Source: SSF53 sp036170535
Lineage (GTDB): Bacteria; Spirochaetota; Leptospiria; Leptospirales; Leptonemataceae
Reading direction: 5' to 3'
NCBI GenBank assembly: GCA_036170535.1
Contig: JAVHPJ010000239.1
Span: forward strand, 14,552 to 78,551
DNA length: 64,000 bases
Below are positions 36,097 to 44,994 of this stretch, piece after piece. Numbering within the stretch: the stretch's first letter is position 1; each line of letters opens with the position of its first letter. Made by a program: the position numbers and the translations under genes. Below the pieces are notes generated by a model. It was given only the letters and a program-made list of their open reading frames with translations. It did not search any database and was not told where the DNA came from.

Positions 36097-36912
36097 ATGG
36101 ACTGGCGCGGCGTAAGCGTACTGATTACCGGAGCGTCGAGCGGAATCGGCGAAGCTGCTGCGTACGAACTGGCGGCGCGCGGCGCGCGCCTGGTCCTGGT
36201 GGCGCGGCGGAAGCACGAACTGGAGCGCGTTCAGAAAGCGGTCGCATCCGCTTACGGCTCCGAGTGCCATTGCATTGCCGCCGACGTAACCGACCACGCC
36301 GATCGCTTGCGCGTACGCGACTATGTGGCGAAGCACCTCGGTTCATTGAACATGCTTGTGAACAATGCGGGCATTACCGCGCACGGCCGCTTCGACGAAA
36401 CGCGATTGCCGGTGCTGCGGAAGATCATGGAGATTAATTTTTTCGCCGGCGTCGAGCTTACCTCGGAACTGATTCCTGCGATCAAAAAGGCCGCCGGTCC
36501 CCGAAGGATTCTGCTGGTTTCGACGCCCTCAGGACTCTACGGCGTGCCCGGGCGCTTCGCTTATTCCGCCAGTAAGGCGGCCGGGCACGTGGTCATGGAC
36601 GTGCTGCGCGTGGAATTGCGCGACGAGAACATACACACTGTCATTTTCTGTCCTGGCTACGTACGGACTAATTTACGAAGCTCCGGCCTGGCGGCGGACG
36701 GCGGCGTACTGGCGGATGAACAAGCCTCTGGCGCCCGTTCTCCGGAAGAAATCGCCGTAAAACTGCGCAAGGCCCTGGAAGGCCGCCAGCGCGTGGTCGT
36801 GACAAACGCGCTGGGCCGCATCGTTTACTGGCTGCGCACCCTGGCGCCGGGCCTGCTGGAATGGCTCATGGCCAGGAAGTTAAAAAAAGACTTCCAGAAA
36901 ACTGCGCACTGA
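36097..36912 (+). CDS. Short-chain dehydrogenase/reductase (classical SDR)
   Basis: 271 aa from ATG 36097, which has GGAG 5 bases upstream and starts directly on the Rossmann strand. A GTG at 36007 would add 30 residues without family features. NAD(P)-binding motif TGASSGIG, the NNAG motif and the catalytic YSASK are intact, with the Ser of LLVSTPSGLYG. The C-terminus (LGRIVYWLRTLAPGLLEWLM) is hydrophobic and amphipathic, which could attach it to the membrane like ketosphinganine-reductase-type enzymes. It is followed 17 bp later by a phospholipid acyltransferase gene, so a role in lipid synthesis is plausible. Confidence 0.85.
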   Translation: MDWRGVSVLITGASSGIGEAAAYELAARGARLVLVARRKHELERVQKAVASAYGSECHCIAADVTDHADRLRVRDYVAKHLGSLNMLVNNAGITAHGRFDETRLPVLRKIMEINFFAGVELTSELIPAIKKAAGPRRILLVSTPSGLYGVPGRFAYSASKAAGHVVMDVLRVELRDENIHTVIFCPGYVRTNLRSSGLAADGGVLADEQASGARSPEEIAVKLRKALEGRQRVVVTNALGRIVYWLRTLAPGLLEWLMARKLKKDFQKTAH

Positions 36913-36929
36913 GGAGAAACTCGGCAACA

Positions 36930-38189
36930 ATGGCCGAAGCATTTATTCCCCCGGCATTTAACCTGCCCGTCGCCTGGATGATCGATTTTTCCATGCCGCT
37001 GCTCTTGAAGCAGGTGCAGAACATCGATCGCGTCGTCTTTCGCCCGGAGGATGCAAAGCTCCTGCGCTCGCTGAAAGACGAGCGCCTGATTTACGCAAGC
37101 AACCATCCCTCCACGGCCGAACCGCCGATCGCCTACTGCGCCGCCATGCGCATGGGCAGCCGCTTCCACTACATGGCTGCGCGTCAGGTTTTTGATTGGG
37201 GCTACGGCTTTGTGGGCCGCTTTATACAAAGCATTGGCGCATTTTCCGTCATCCCCGGCGTCGCCGATCGCGAGTCGCTCAAGGCCTCGCGCCTCATTCT
37301 CGCCTCTCCGGCGGGCAAGTTGTGTCTGTTTCCGGAAGGCGAACCCACCAGCGGCGAAAACGACAGCCTTATGCCTTTCCAGCCCGGCATTGCGCAATTG
37401 GGCTTCTGGTCGCTTGAGGATGCGCGCAAGACCGAGTCCGATGCAGACGTAAAAATTTTGCCAGCGTTTGTGAAATACGTAATCAAAGGCACGGATGCGA
37501 GCATCAAAGTCGAGCTGCATACGGCCCTGCGCGCCATTGAAGGCGCGCTCGAAATTGATCCGGGCAATCGCAATCTTTTGCGGCGATTTTTGTTTATCGG
37601 CCGCGTGTTGCTGGAACGCGCCGAGCGCGAGTATCACGTGCCGGCCGGCAGCGCCACGGATTACGACTATCGCATTGGTCGCATTCGCCATGCGATCCTC
37701 GACCAAATCCAGGAGCGTTTTAACTTCGCGCACTGGGATCCTAAGGCGGACGCCATTCAGAAGCTGCGCTTTATGTTGGCGCAATTAGAAATCATTGAGG
37801 TCGGCATTCCGGAAGCGGAACGCCTGCCGCGACTTACGAAAGTAGAATTGCAATGGGCTAAAGGCGAGTGCATGCGCGCTTATTCTTTTATTTCTGCACG
37901 GCCGGAGTACATTATCGCGCGGCCCACGGCGGAACGGTTTTTTGAGTGGCTGGTGCGCTACGAAAACGCCGTACTTGGCAAATCCAAACAACGCGCGCGC
38001 GACGCCTATGTATTCTACGGCCCGGTGACCAGCCTGGGCGCCATTTACGACGAATACAAAAAAAACAAGCGCAAGGTGGTCGACCAGGTCACCCGCGAAC
38101 TGCGCGAGTCCATGGACGTCTTGCTCACGCGCTCGTTGGAACTGAGCCAGCCGATCGTGCGTCCGGGCGACGTGGGCGACGAGATTTAG
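36930..38189 (+). CDS. Glycerolipid acyltransferase-like protein (PlsC superfamily)
   Basis: 419 aa. The acyltransferase motif I is SNHPSTAEPP, that is H-x4-E rather than the usual H-x4-D, and motif III reads CLFPEGEPTSG (P-E-G). Residues about 60-230 are the catalytic domain; the C-terminal half is helical and specific to this subfamily. It would transfer acyl groups to a lysophospholipid or glycerol phosphate at the inner membrane. The start at 36930 follows a GAGGAG within the intergenic gap. It lies downstream of the SDR gene and probably in one operon with it. The H-x4-E variant is found in other uncharacterised members, to my knowledge. Confidence 0.82.
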   Translation: MAEAFIPPAFNLPVAWMIDFSMPLLLKQVQNIDRVVFRPEDAKLLRSLKDERLIYASNHPSTAEPPIAYCAAMRMGSRFHYMAARQVFDWGYGFVGRFIQSIGAFSVIPGVADRESLKASRLILASPAGKLCLFPEGEPTSGENDSLMPFQPGIAQLGFWSLEDARKTESDADVKILPAFVKYVIKGTDASIKVELHTALRAIEGALEIDPGNRNLLRRFLFIGRVLLERAEREYHVPAGSATDYDYRIGRIRHAILDQIQERFNFAHWDPKADAIQKLRFMLAQLEIIEVGIPEAERLPRLTKVELQWAKGECMRAYSFISARPEYIIARPTAERFFEWLVRYENAVLGKSKQRARDAYVFYGPVTSLGAIYDEYKKNKRKVVDQVTRELRESMDVLLTRSLELSQPIVRPGDVGDEI

Positions 38190-38248
38190 CAGTCTATCCG
38201 GGGATGACGGCCGTCGCGTTCGCGATGGCGGGCCGCAGGGAGCAGCGT

Positions 38249-38566
38249 ATGGCGACGGCGACGGAAAAGAAAAAACTGAGCTACGAAGACTACGCGCAAC
38301 TGAGCGAAGGCGCGCCCTATCAGCTAATTGACGGAGAGTTGGTCATGACGCCAGCGCCGAATCCGATTCATCAAAACATTGTTGGAACACTGTTTATCAC
38401 AATGAAACAAGCCGCAGATAAGGCAAAATCCGGCCAGGTGTTCAGCGCTCCAATCGACGTGCAACTGACGCCCCACGATGTATTCCAACCGGACCTGATC
38501 TATATTGCAAAAGAGCGCAGCGCCATCATTGGCGAACTGGCGGAGCTTTTCGCTCCGCTTAGCTGA
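38249..38566 (+). pseudogene. Truncated Uma2-family nuclease-like gene
   Basis: 105 aa; complete Uma2 (DUF820) proteins are about 180-200 aa. The N-terminal half is clear: YEDYAQLSEGAPYQLIDGEL, TPAPNPIHQNI and DVFQPDLIYIAKER. It then stops after GELAELFAPLS, before the PD-(D/E)xK core residues (usually PDLVVE...K) that follow in the intact paralogue at 44425-44994. A terminator begins 20 bp later, so no 3' fragment remains. It is probably non-functional. A ribosome site (CAGGGAG) still precedes the ATG. Confidence 0.7.
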
Positions 38567-38588
38567 GTTTTCGGAGGCTCTGGCCAAC

Positions 38589-38623
38589 AAAAAAACCCGG
38601 CGCCAGAGGACGCCGGGTTTTTT
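38589..38623. terminator. Bidirectional intrinsic terminator
   Basis: A-tract, CCCGGCG (38596-38602), 8-base loop, CGCCGGG (38611-38617), then six T. It separates the truncated Uma2 gene from the convergent flaA genes and works for both directions. Confidence 0.92.
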
Positions 38624-38673
38624 GCGCGGCCTGAATTCTCATTCAGGCTTTTTGCGTTGGTTGCAGGGAGCGC

Positions 38674-39786
38674 TTATTGCGTTCCGCCGCCTCCGCCGCC
38701 GCCCTGATTCGGGCCCTGGAAGGGCGCGGCCGGGCCGGGCGCTTTGGAACAATCCACCGCCTGCGGCCAGTGGTCCGGATACCGGGCATTCTGACGAATC
38801 AGCGTCACCAGGCGGTTTTTGCGTTCGCAATCGGGGCGATCAAAGTCGAGCGCTGCGCCGTCAAAGTGCACTTCAAAAATATCCGAAAGCACGCGCAATT
38901 CATCAAAGAAAATGTAAACCGTTTCGAGCGACGTGGTCGGTTTGGCGCGCAGCTTGAACTGGCGGAACACGAGGGTCTTTGTCGCCTGATAAGAATCCAC
39001 ATCCTGGGGCACGTTGTTCGGGATGTCCACGAGCAGCGGACGCCAGCCGATAAAGTCGACCGAACCGAACTTCAGAATGTGCGTGTTGCCGCGCCAGTCT
39101 TCAATCCAGCCTTCGAGTTCGTATTCGTTGCCGCGACCCATGACCCAGACGGAAACTTTTTTCGCCACGCCGGGGATATCGATGCCGTTCAAGCAATCGA
39201 CCATGACCGGACGGTTCGGATTATTGTACTGGGACAGCGCCGTGTCTTTAAAGCAGTTCGGCTGTTTGTAGTCGCTCGCCAGCGCAATCTCGTTCAAAAA
39301 CGGACGCGGACGTTCAATCATGTAGTGATCGACGCGCGGCGGACGCAGGGTAACCACGTTGTAGCCAGGAAACGTAAAGGCGAACTTCACGGCGTAGACT
39401 TTCGCCGCCGCGTAGCTGACGTTATCGCGAATGTCGCCCGGTGTGCCGGGGATCAACTTTACTTCGCGTTCCACCATCACGTTGGCGAAGGCTTTTTCGT
39501 AGGGCGCGTTCTGGGGCGCAGCGCCGCCGGCCGGCGCGGGTTGTTGCGCCTGGTTTGCGGTCTGGACCTTATCTGCGCTGGTTACGGCTTCCCAGCCGTA
39601 GCCGCCGCCGGTGTAGTCGTTATCCCAGCTCTCGATCGTGATGGCGCGCAGTTCGCTGCGCGACACATCGCTGCCGATTGCAGTTTCCACAGCCTGCGCG
39701 CTGATGGAGCCGAGTATGGCGACCAGCGCCGCACAGGCGCCGGCGACAATCGGCCAGTTCTTCTTGAGGTTTTCTTTAGAGATCAT
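38674..39786 (-). CDS. flaA1: FlaA-family periplasmic flagellar sheath protein (longer paralogue)
   Basis: 370 aa. The signal peptide spans about residues 1-31 (cleavage near SAQA-VE), so the protein is periplasmic. FlaA forms the outer layer of the spirochaete endoflagellum around the FlaB core. Characteristic segments are the strand-rich centre with YELEGWIEDWRGNTHILKFG, VDFIGWRPLLVDIPNN and VYIFFDELRVLSD, which align well with the neighbouring paralogue. There is a Gln/Pro-rich insertion near 75-95 and a glycine-rich C-terminal tail of about 15 residues. Two FlaA proteins encoded together is the arrangement known in Leptospira (flaA2-flaA1). The number in the gene name follows length and order and is provisional. 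Confidence 0.85.
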   Translation of the reverse strand: MISKENLKKNWPIVAGACAALVAILGSISAQAVETAIGSDVSRSELRAITIESWDNDYTGGGYGWEAVTSADKVQTANQAQQPAPAGGAAPQNAPYEKAFANVMVEREVKLIPGTPGDIRDNVSYAAAKVYAVKFAFTFPGYNVVTLRPPRVDHYMIERPRPFLNEIALASDYKQPNCFKDTALSQYNNPNRPVMVDCLNGIDIPGVAKKVSVWVMGRGNEYELEGWIEDWRGNTHILKFGSVDFIGWRPLLVDIPNNVPQDVDSYQATKTLVFRQFKLRAKPTTSLETVYIFFDELRVLSDIFEVHFDGAALDFDRPDCERKNRLVTLIRQNARYPDHWPQAVDCSKAPGPAAPFQGPNQGGGGGGGTQ

Positions 39787-39827
39787 ACCATTGCCTCTCT
39801 GAGTGTATCTTCCTCTGAACTACTGGA

Positions 39828-40592
39828 TTACCAGTTGTCCTTGATCTCCGAGCCTGGATACTGCTGTTCGCTGCGATCGATCAGAGCTTTTAGCCCGTCC
39901 ACGTAGAAGTAGAACTGTCCGCCGACTTCGTGGTGATCGCTCACTACAAAGAGGCTGACAAAGTGGAGGTTCTTGTCCAGCATCGAGTAACGCGTGCTCT
40001 GCGGCAGCCAACCGGGAACGGTGGTTGTCAGTCGGCGCCAGCCGAAGTAATCCAGACGTCCCAGACGGAGCGTATGGGTGCGGCCGCGATAGTCGCGCAG
40101 CTTGATGAACATCGTGTGGCGGAAATTGCGTCCCAGGGCCCAGATCGAGAACTGGCGCGCTTTTCCGCGGATCGTGTATTCGTGCGGCGGAAAAATTTCC
40201 ACGCGATCAAAGCCGCGTTCGTTAAAGTAGGTCTTTACGCCCAGAATATGGTTCGGGGCCTCGGGATTTTGCGATACGGAGTACGCCTCTTGCGGGGGCG
40301 GCGCTGCGTTTTCGTCGTCGGTCGCGCGAATATCGCCGCGCTGCACGATTTTCAGCGCCCGGGTCTCGCCCAGCGGGCACGTTGACTTTGCGCGCCAGTC
40401 TTCCGACTGTTCAAAATCCTCAAGGGTTTCCAGAGCCAGGGCCGTCTGGCCGACCTGGATCGATACGGGCGAACCGGCGCCGCCGGGGGGATTGCCGCCC
40501 TGGCCCTGTCCGCCTGCCGGCGGTTGCTGCGGCTGCGCGAGGATCGGCGTAGCGATTACGAGGGCTGCAATCATCAACTGTTTGAGTTTCAT
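39828..40592 (-). CDS. flaA2: FlaA-family periplasmic flagellar sheath protein (shorter paralogue)
   Basis: 254 aa. The signal peptide is about 19 residues (MKLKQLMIAALVIATPILAQ) and is followed by a Gln/Pro/Gly-rich stretch before the fold. Shared FlaA elements: ETLEDFEQSEDWRAK, FSIWALGRNFRH, LRDYRGRTHTLRLG and LDYFGWRRLTTTVPGWLP, with the VYGLKAL-type end replaced by FYVDGLKALIDR. First gene of the flaA pair (41 bp before the longer paralogue), preceded by a sigma-28-like promoter. TCAGGAGTCAGGACC upstream of the ATG gives a good ribosome site. The protein wraps the flagellar filament and shapes cell motility. Confidence 0.86.
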   Translation of the reverse strand: MKLKQLMIAALVIATPILAQPQQPPAGGQGQGGNPPGGAGSPVSIQVGQTALALETLEDFEQSEDWRAKSTCPLGETRALKIVQRGDIRATDDENAAPPPQEAYSVSQNPEAPNHILGVKTYFNERGFDRVEIFPPHEYTIRGKARQFSIWALGRNFRHTMFIKLRDYRGRTHTLRLGRLDYFGWRRLTTTVPGWLPQSTRYSMLDKNLHFVSLFVVSDHHEVGGQFYFYVDGLKALIDRSEQQYPGSEIKDNW

Positions 40593-40687
40593 GGTCCTGA
40601 CTCCTGAAAACCGTATATCATCCTTGATTATGGCTCGGCGAAGGAGAATATAATAAGCCCCCGCTCTGAGTCACCGGTCAATAGACT

Positions 40688-40715
40688 TTATCGGCCTTAA
40701 ATCGCACAAACCTGG
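40688..40715 (-). promoter_or_regulatory. Sigma-28 (FliA)-like promoter for the flaA pair
   Basis: On the - strand GCCGATAA (complement of 40688-40695) matches the FliA -10 consensus in all eight positions. CCAGGTTT (complement of 40708-40715), 12 bases upstream, matches five of eight positions of the -35 TAAAGTTT. The predicted 5' leader to flaA2 is about 90 nt. The spacer is one longer than the usual 11, so the -35 match is less certain. Confidence 0.5.
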
Positions 40716-40755
40716 GCAATCTGACGGAAAATTTTATGCAGGTGCGGGCGGCCCG

Positions 40756-41667
40756 TCAAGCGCCCCGCTCCATGCGTGCGACCGTTTCCCGGCAGAGTTC
40801 GGTGAAGTCGCGACGGATCTCTGTGAGCTTATCGTTTTTGGACGTATAGAGATTATGTCTGGCGCCCAGCAGGCCGGCGACCCCGATGCGGTCCATTATC
40901 ATCGCCTCGAACAAGAGATCCTCGTAGTTGGCGCGGAGCTTGCGACTCTGTTCCTCGTGTTCCCGGGCCAGGTGCGCCCCGGCCGAGCGAACCCGGTTGC
41001 GCACAATGCCCAGATTCCGCGCCGCCGAAACCACGCCGCGCTCCCCGACCTCGCGCTGCATGTTCTTAATGTGCTGTAAAATGAAGGGAATCCCGTAACA
41101 ACTGATAAAGTCCGGGATGGTCGGCACCAGAAAGTAGTCCGAGGCGATAATCGCGTTGCCGGCGACCAGGTAGATATTGGGCGGGCAATCGAAGAGCACG
41201 TAGTCGTATTTTTTGTGGATCGACTTCAGGGCGTTTTTGAGCAGTAAATAGCGCTGCAGATAGAACTCTTCCATGCTGCCGATGCCGCGCGGCTTTTTGC
41301 TCATCAGCCGCATCTCGTATTCCGGCAGGTCCAGGTGCGACGGCAACAGGTCCAGGCCCGGCGTGTTGCCCGGCATATTGTCCCAGGCCCGATCCAGGGC
41401 GTTTTCGATGATCCATTCCGGCTCGATGCGGGCCTCGTCGTCCTCGTAAAAGGAGCGCACCACATTAATCACCGAGCCGCGTCGTTCCAGCCAGTCGGCC
41501 CAGTAGTGTTCGTCGACCGTCGACAGGGAAAGGGAGCACTGCGGGTCCAGATCCACCATCAGGACCTTTTTTTCGTAGAGACTCGCCAGACCGACCGCGA
41601 GCTGCAGTGTCAGAGTCGTCTTGCCCACGCCGCCCTTGTAGTTGATGACCGAGATGATTTTCGCCAT
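40756..41667 (-). CDS. ParA/Soj-family ATPase
   Basis: 303 aa. The deviant Walker A motif KGGVGKTT is complete, followed by LMVDLDPQ (Walker A') and the phosphate-loop region VLFDCPPN (Walker B). Start 41667 (MAKIISVINYKGG) is the canonical family opening; longer in-frame sequence is Arg-rich and not family-like. Such ATPases position chromosomes, plasmids or protein clusters. No parB or parS is seen next door, so it may be an orphan positioning ATPase, for example for chemoreceptors or flagella; that is suggested only by its position upstream of flaA. It lies between recQ and flaA2 on the same strand. Confidence 0.88.
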   Translation of the reverse strand: MAKIISVINYKGGVGKTTLTLQLAVGLASLYEKKVLMVDLDPQCSLSLSTVDEHYWADWLERRGSVINVVRSFYEDDEARIEPEWIIENALDRAWDNMPGNTPGLDLLPSHLDLPEYEMRLMSKKPRGIGSMEEFYLQRYLLLKNALKSIHKKYDYVLFDCPPNIYLVAGNAIIASDYFLVPTIPDFISCYGIPFILQHIKNMQREVGERGVVSAARNLGIVRNRVRSAGAHLAREHEEQSRKLRANYEDLLFEAMIMDRIGVAGLLGARHNLYTSKNDKLTEIRRDFTELCRETVARMERGA

Positions 41668-41821
41668 GATGAGGATCGGGACCGCTTGTCCGGGCGCGGC
41701 CGGTCGCACGAACGCTGTCCGGCGCTCGTCGCTGTCTATAGAATCGACAGAACCGACGCGGTTTCTTAATCGTCGGGGTCGCGTTCCGGTCCAGGCGCCG
41801 GCGCCCGGGTCGTCGCAAAAA

Positions 41822-43312
41822 TCACGAACGGCCGTCGCCGACGCCGCTGCACAGGTCGCAGTTGCCGCAGGGCGGCGTTTCGGGAAAGCCAAAGTAGCGA
41901 TTCAGGTGCATGCGCCGGCAGGGATTTTCCGTTCGGAAGTAGCGCAGGAGCTCGGCCAGTCGCTTTTGCTCGTGATGCACGCGCGCCTGGTGCGCGGCCG
42001 GATCCAGCAGAGCGGAGCCGGCCGGCGAGTCCAGCAGTTGCAGACCCGCGAGATCCTGGGCGTTTTCGATCAGTCCGTAGCGTTCCAGCATCCGCAGGGC
42101 CGTTTCAATTCGAAAATCACGCCGGTTTTTGTAGTGCAATTGCTCGTGCAAATACTCCAGGCCCAGCGCCCGGACCTTGTCCGGCGATTTTTCGAGCAGA
42201 TCGCAAATGCCGCGGTAAATCCGCGGTTCCGGATTCGACCATTTGATAAATTCCATCTGGATGGCGATATCGTCCTGATTGTAGAGCAGGGTGCAAAGCG
42301 CCGGTTCGCCGTCGCGTCCGGCGCGCCCGATTTCCTGATAATACGCCTCGAGCGATCCGGGCAGCTCCGCGTGAATTACAAAGCGAATGTCGGCCTTGTC
42401 CACGCCCATGCCAAAGGCGTTGGTGGCGAGCATTAACGGCCCGCGCGGCGCATCGGCGCGCATGAAGTATTGCTGGGCGCGTTTACGTTCGACTGTGCGC
42501 AGTTTGCCGTGATACACTTCGTGTGCAAAACCGCGTGCGGCGAGTCGTTGGGAAAACCGCTCGAGGGTCTGAATCAACGCAAAATAAATGACCCCGGCGC
42601 CCCGGGCGGCGGCGGGCGATTTCAAAATTCGTTCAATCGCAGCGAACTTTTCTTCTTCTGAAACGACTTCGTGCGCTTCCAGCCGCAGATTGGGCCGCTC
42701 GACGCCGTCGTGAAACAGGCGCGTCGAGTCCTCCGGCAGACCCAGTTGCGCGATAATGTCGCGCTGCACCTCCGGCGTCGCCGTTGCAGTGAGCGCAATC
42801 GTCGGCGGCGCGCCCAGCGAGCGGCGAATTTCGCCCAGCCGCGAATAGTCCGGACGAAAATCCCCGCCCCACGCGGAAATGCAGTGCGCTTCATCGACGG
42901 CAAAGAGTGAGATATTTGCTGACTGGATCGCTTCAGAAAAATCGGGCTTGCGAAATCGCTCCGGCGTCACATACAACAACTTGCTGCGCCCGGCGCAGAA
43001 ATCGGCCAGTCGCTTATCGCGCTCTGCGGCGCTGAGAGTCGAATTGATAAACGCAGCCGGTATATTCCGTGTGATCAGCGCCTCGACCTGGTCCTGCATG
43101 AGTGCGATCAGCGGACTGATCACCAGCGCGCCGCCCGGCAAAAGCAGCGCGGGCAACTGATAGCAGAGCGATTTTCCGCCGCCGGTGGGCGCAAGAATCA
43201 GGGCGTCGCCGCGCGCAATTGTGATGTGTTCGATGATCGCTTGCTGACGCCCGCGAAAGTTTTCGAATCCGAAATACTCTCGGAGACCGGCCTGTATAGC
43301 GCTGGGGTTCAA
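41822..43312 (-). CDS. recQ: RecQ-family ATP-dependent DNA helicase
   Basis: 496 aa, TTG start. Helicase motifs: motif 0 GFENFRGRQQAI, Walker A APTGGGKS, DEAH box (AVDEAHCISAWG), TATATP and QEIGRAGRDG. The zinc-binding cysteines are at the end: a Cys in PCRRMHLNRYF and the CGNCDLC cluster. The usual HRDC domain is missing, as in shorter RecQ forms, and the sequence stops soon after the zinc site. It unwinds DNA 3' to 5' in recombination repair. No strong Shine-Dalgarno precedes the TTG and no better start exists. It is divergent from hldD with 116 bp between. Confidence 0.92.
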   Translation of the reverse strand: MNPSAIQAGLREYFGFENFRGRQQAIIEHITIARGDALILAPTGGGKSLCYQLPALLLPGGALVISPLIALMQDQVEALITRNIPAAFINSTLSAAERDKRLADFCAGRSKLLYVTPERFRKPDFSEAIQSANISLFAVDEAHCISAWGGDFRPDYSRLGEIRRSLGAPPTIALTATATPEVQRDIIAQLGLPEDSTRLFHDGVERPNLRLEAHEVVSEEEKFAAIERILKSPAAARGAGVIYFALIQTLERFSQRLAARGFAHEVYHGKLRTVERKRAQQYFMRADAPRGPLMLATNAFGMGVDKADIRFVIHAELPGSLEAYYQEIGRAGRDGEPALCTLLYNQDDIAIQMEFIKWSNPEPRIYRGICDLLEKSPDKVRALGLEYLHEQLHYKNRRDFRIETALRMLERYGLIENAQDLAGLQLLDSPAGSALLDPAAHQARVHHEQKRLAELLRYFRTENPCRRMHLNRYFGFPETPPCGNCDLCSGVGDGRS

Positions 43313-43428
43313 CGCGGGATCGTCGCCGGAGCGACCGCGGCCGTCAACCGCCTTCCGGCCTTGAATCGCGGTTTACCGGAGCCGCGCCCGCGCCAGACTC
43401 GTCCCTACTTGAGCGCAGAGGGCGAACT

Positions 43429-44421
43429 ATGATTATTGTAACCGGAGCGGCGGGATTAATTGGCAGCGCGGTCGTACGCGAGTTAAACGAGCAGGGCCAT
43501 GACAATTTGCTCTTAGTCGATCACCTCGGGACCTCCGACAAATGGATGAACCTGCGGTCTCTGCGATTTCGCGACTACTTCGAAAAAGATGAATTCCTGA
43601 CGTTGGCGGATCGTCGCCTTGCGAAAGGCGGCGGCGTCCCGCTGCTGAAAAAAGTGAAACATATTATCCACCTGGGAGCGAACAGCGCCACAACGGAAAA
43701 AGACGCCAGCCACTTGATCGAAAACAATTATCGCTATTCGATCCGCATGGCGGAACTGGCGCGCGAATGCGGCGCGCGCCTGGTCTACGCCTCCAGCGCT
43801 GCGACCTACGGCGACGGGGCGCACGGATTTGACGATAATCCGGCGGGTTTGGAAAAACTGCGGCCGCTCAACGGCTACGGCTATTCCAAACACTTGTTCG
43901 ATCTGTGGCAGAAGCGCCTCGACTTTGCGCCCTCCGCCTGCGGCGTGAAATATTTTAACGTTTACGGACCCAACGAATATCACAAGGGCGACATGATGTC
44001 GCTTGTGCTGAAGGCCTTCCGCCAGATTCAATCCGAGGGCAAGTTAAAATTATTTAAGAGTTATCTGCCGGAGTACCGCGACGGCGAACAAAAGCGCGAC
44101 TTTCTCTACGTACGCGACGCAGCGAAAATGACGACCTTTCTCGCCCTCGAAAGCGATGTGCGCGGCGTGTTTAACGCCGGCAGCGGCGTCGCATCCACGT
44201 GGATCGAACTGGCGAACGCGATCTTTGGCGCCATGGGGCGCGCCCCGCAAATCGAGTTCATCGACATGCCGGAGACGCTGAAGGCGAAATACCAGTACTA
44301 CACCTGCGCGCCGATAGATCGCCTGCGCAAGGCGGGCTACAGCGCGCCGGTGACGCCGCTGGCGGAGGCCGTGCACGACTACGTGGCGAACTACCTGCTT
44401 CCCGGCGAAGTGCGCGCCTGA
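43429..44421 (+). CDS. hldD: ADP-L-glycero-D-manno-heptose 6-epimerase
   Basis: 330 aa. Extended SDR epimerase: the NAD-binding motif GAAGLIGSAVV, ASSAATYGDG and the catalytic GYGYSKHLFD (Y-x3-K) are present, plus the family-specific FNVYGPNEYHKGDM. It converts ADP-D-glycero- to ADP-L-glycero-D-manno-heptose for the LPS inner core. Its presence says this spirochaete makes heptose-containing LPS, which leptospires do and Borrelia and Treponema do not. Other heptose genes are not adjacent. GAGGGCGAACT before the ATG is the ribosome site. Confidence 0.93.
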   Translation: MIIVTGAAGLIGSAVVRELNEQGHDNLLLVDHLGTSDKWMNLRSLRFRDYFEKDEFLTLADRRLAKGGGVPLLKKVKHIIHLGANSATTEKDASHLIENNYRYSIRMAELARECGARLVYASSAATYGDGAHGFDDNPAGLEKLRPLNGYGYSKHLFDLWQKRLDFAPSACGVKYFNVYGPNEYHKGDMMSLVLKAFRQIQSEGKLKLFKSYLPEYRDGEQKRDFLYVRDAAKMTTFLALESDVRGVFNAGSGVASTWIELANAIFGAMGRAPQIEFIDMPETLKAKYQYYTCAPIDRLRKAGYSAPVTPLAEAVHDYVANYLLPGEVRA

Positions 44422-44424
44422 GCG

Positions 44425-44994
44425 TTACGCAAACAACTTTGCCGCGTCAATCACGAGACCGGGCAGCGCTTCGCTGGCAAGTTGCGGGGCGCTGCGTTTT
44501 TCCCAGCCCTGCTCGCGCCACAGCCAGAGGTACAGGGATTTTTTGACGGGGTCCGGGAGCCAGTATTCGCGGACGCCGTGCGCAAAATAGCGATCCGCTT
44601 TAACGGTGCGGTCGCGCTTTGCCGTGCTCGACGACGAAAACTCAACCACGAGATCCGGACCGCCGTTCATATACTGGCCGTCCAGAATCGCCAGGCGCTC
44701 GCGGCTCACAAAGGCGATATCCGGGCGCAATACGTCGCCTTCGTCCGGCAGGAATAAATCCAATTCCGGAAACACGCGCCCCGCCCCCGGATGCGCGTCG
44801 AGATACGCATAAAGAAAATACACGAAGCGACCCTGGGCTTCGGAATGGGGCTGAAGCGGCGACGGCGACAGGTGCAACACTCCATCGACCATGTCATAGA
44901 GATAGCCGTCATCCTTCAGCCCGCGATACTCGCGGGCCGTTACGCGGCGACCCGCATACAGCGGGCGTTCAGACGCCAGTCCGGGCATGCCCAT
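44425..44994 (-). CDS. Uma2-family putative restriction endonuclease-fold protein
   Basis: 189 aa, full length for Uma2 (DUF820). The PD-(D/E)xK nuclease fold is represented by VLRPDIAFV, GGPDLVVEFSSSSTAKRD and ADRYFAHGVREYWLPDP; the Asp, Glu and Lys of the core are present. Uma2 proteins are often found in multiple copies in bacteria with complex genomes and their DNA targets are unknown. The start 44994 is one of two nearby ATGs (the other is at 44988). It ends three bases from the end of hldD, convergent. A truncated relative is at 38249-38566. Confidence 0.85.
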   Translation of the reverse strand: MGMPGLASERPLYAGRRVTAREYRGLKDDGYLYDMVDGVLHLSPSPLQPHSEAQGRFVYFLYAYLDAHPGAGRVFPELDLFLPDEGDVLRPDIAFVSRERLAILDGQYMNGGPDLVVEFSSSSTAKRDRTVKADRYFAHGVREYWLPDPVKKSLYLWLWREQGWEKRSAPQLASEALPGLVIDAAKLFA

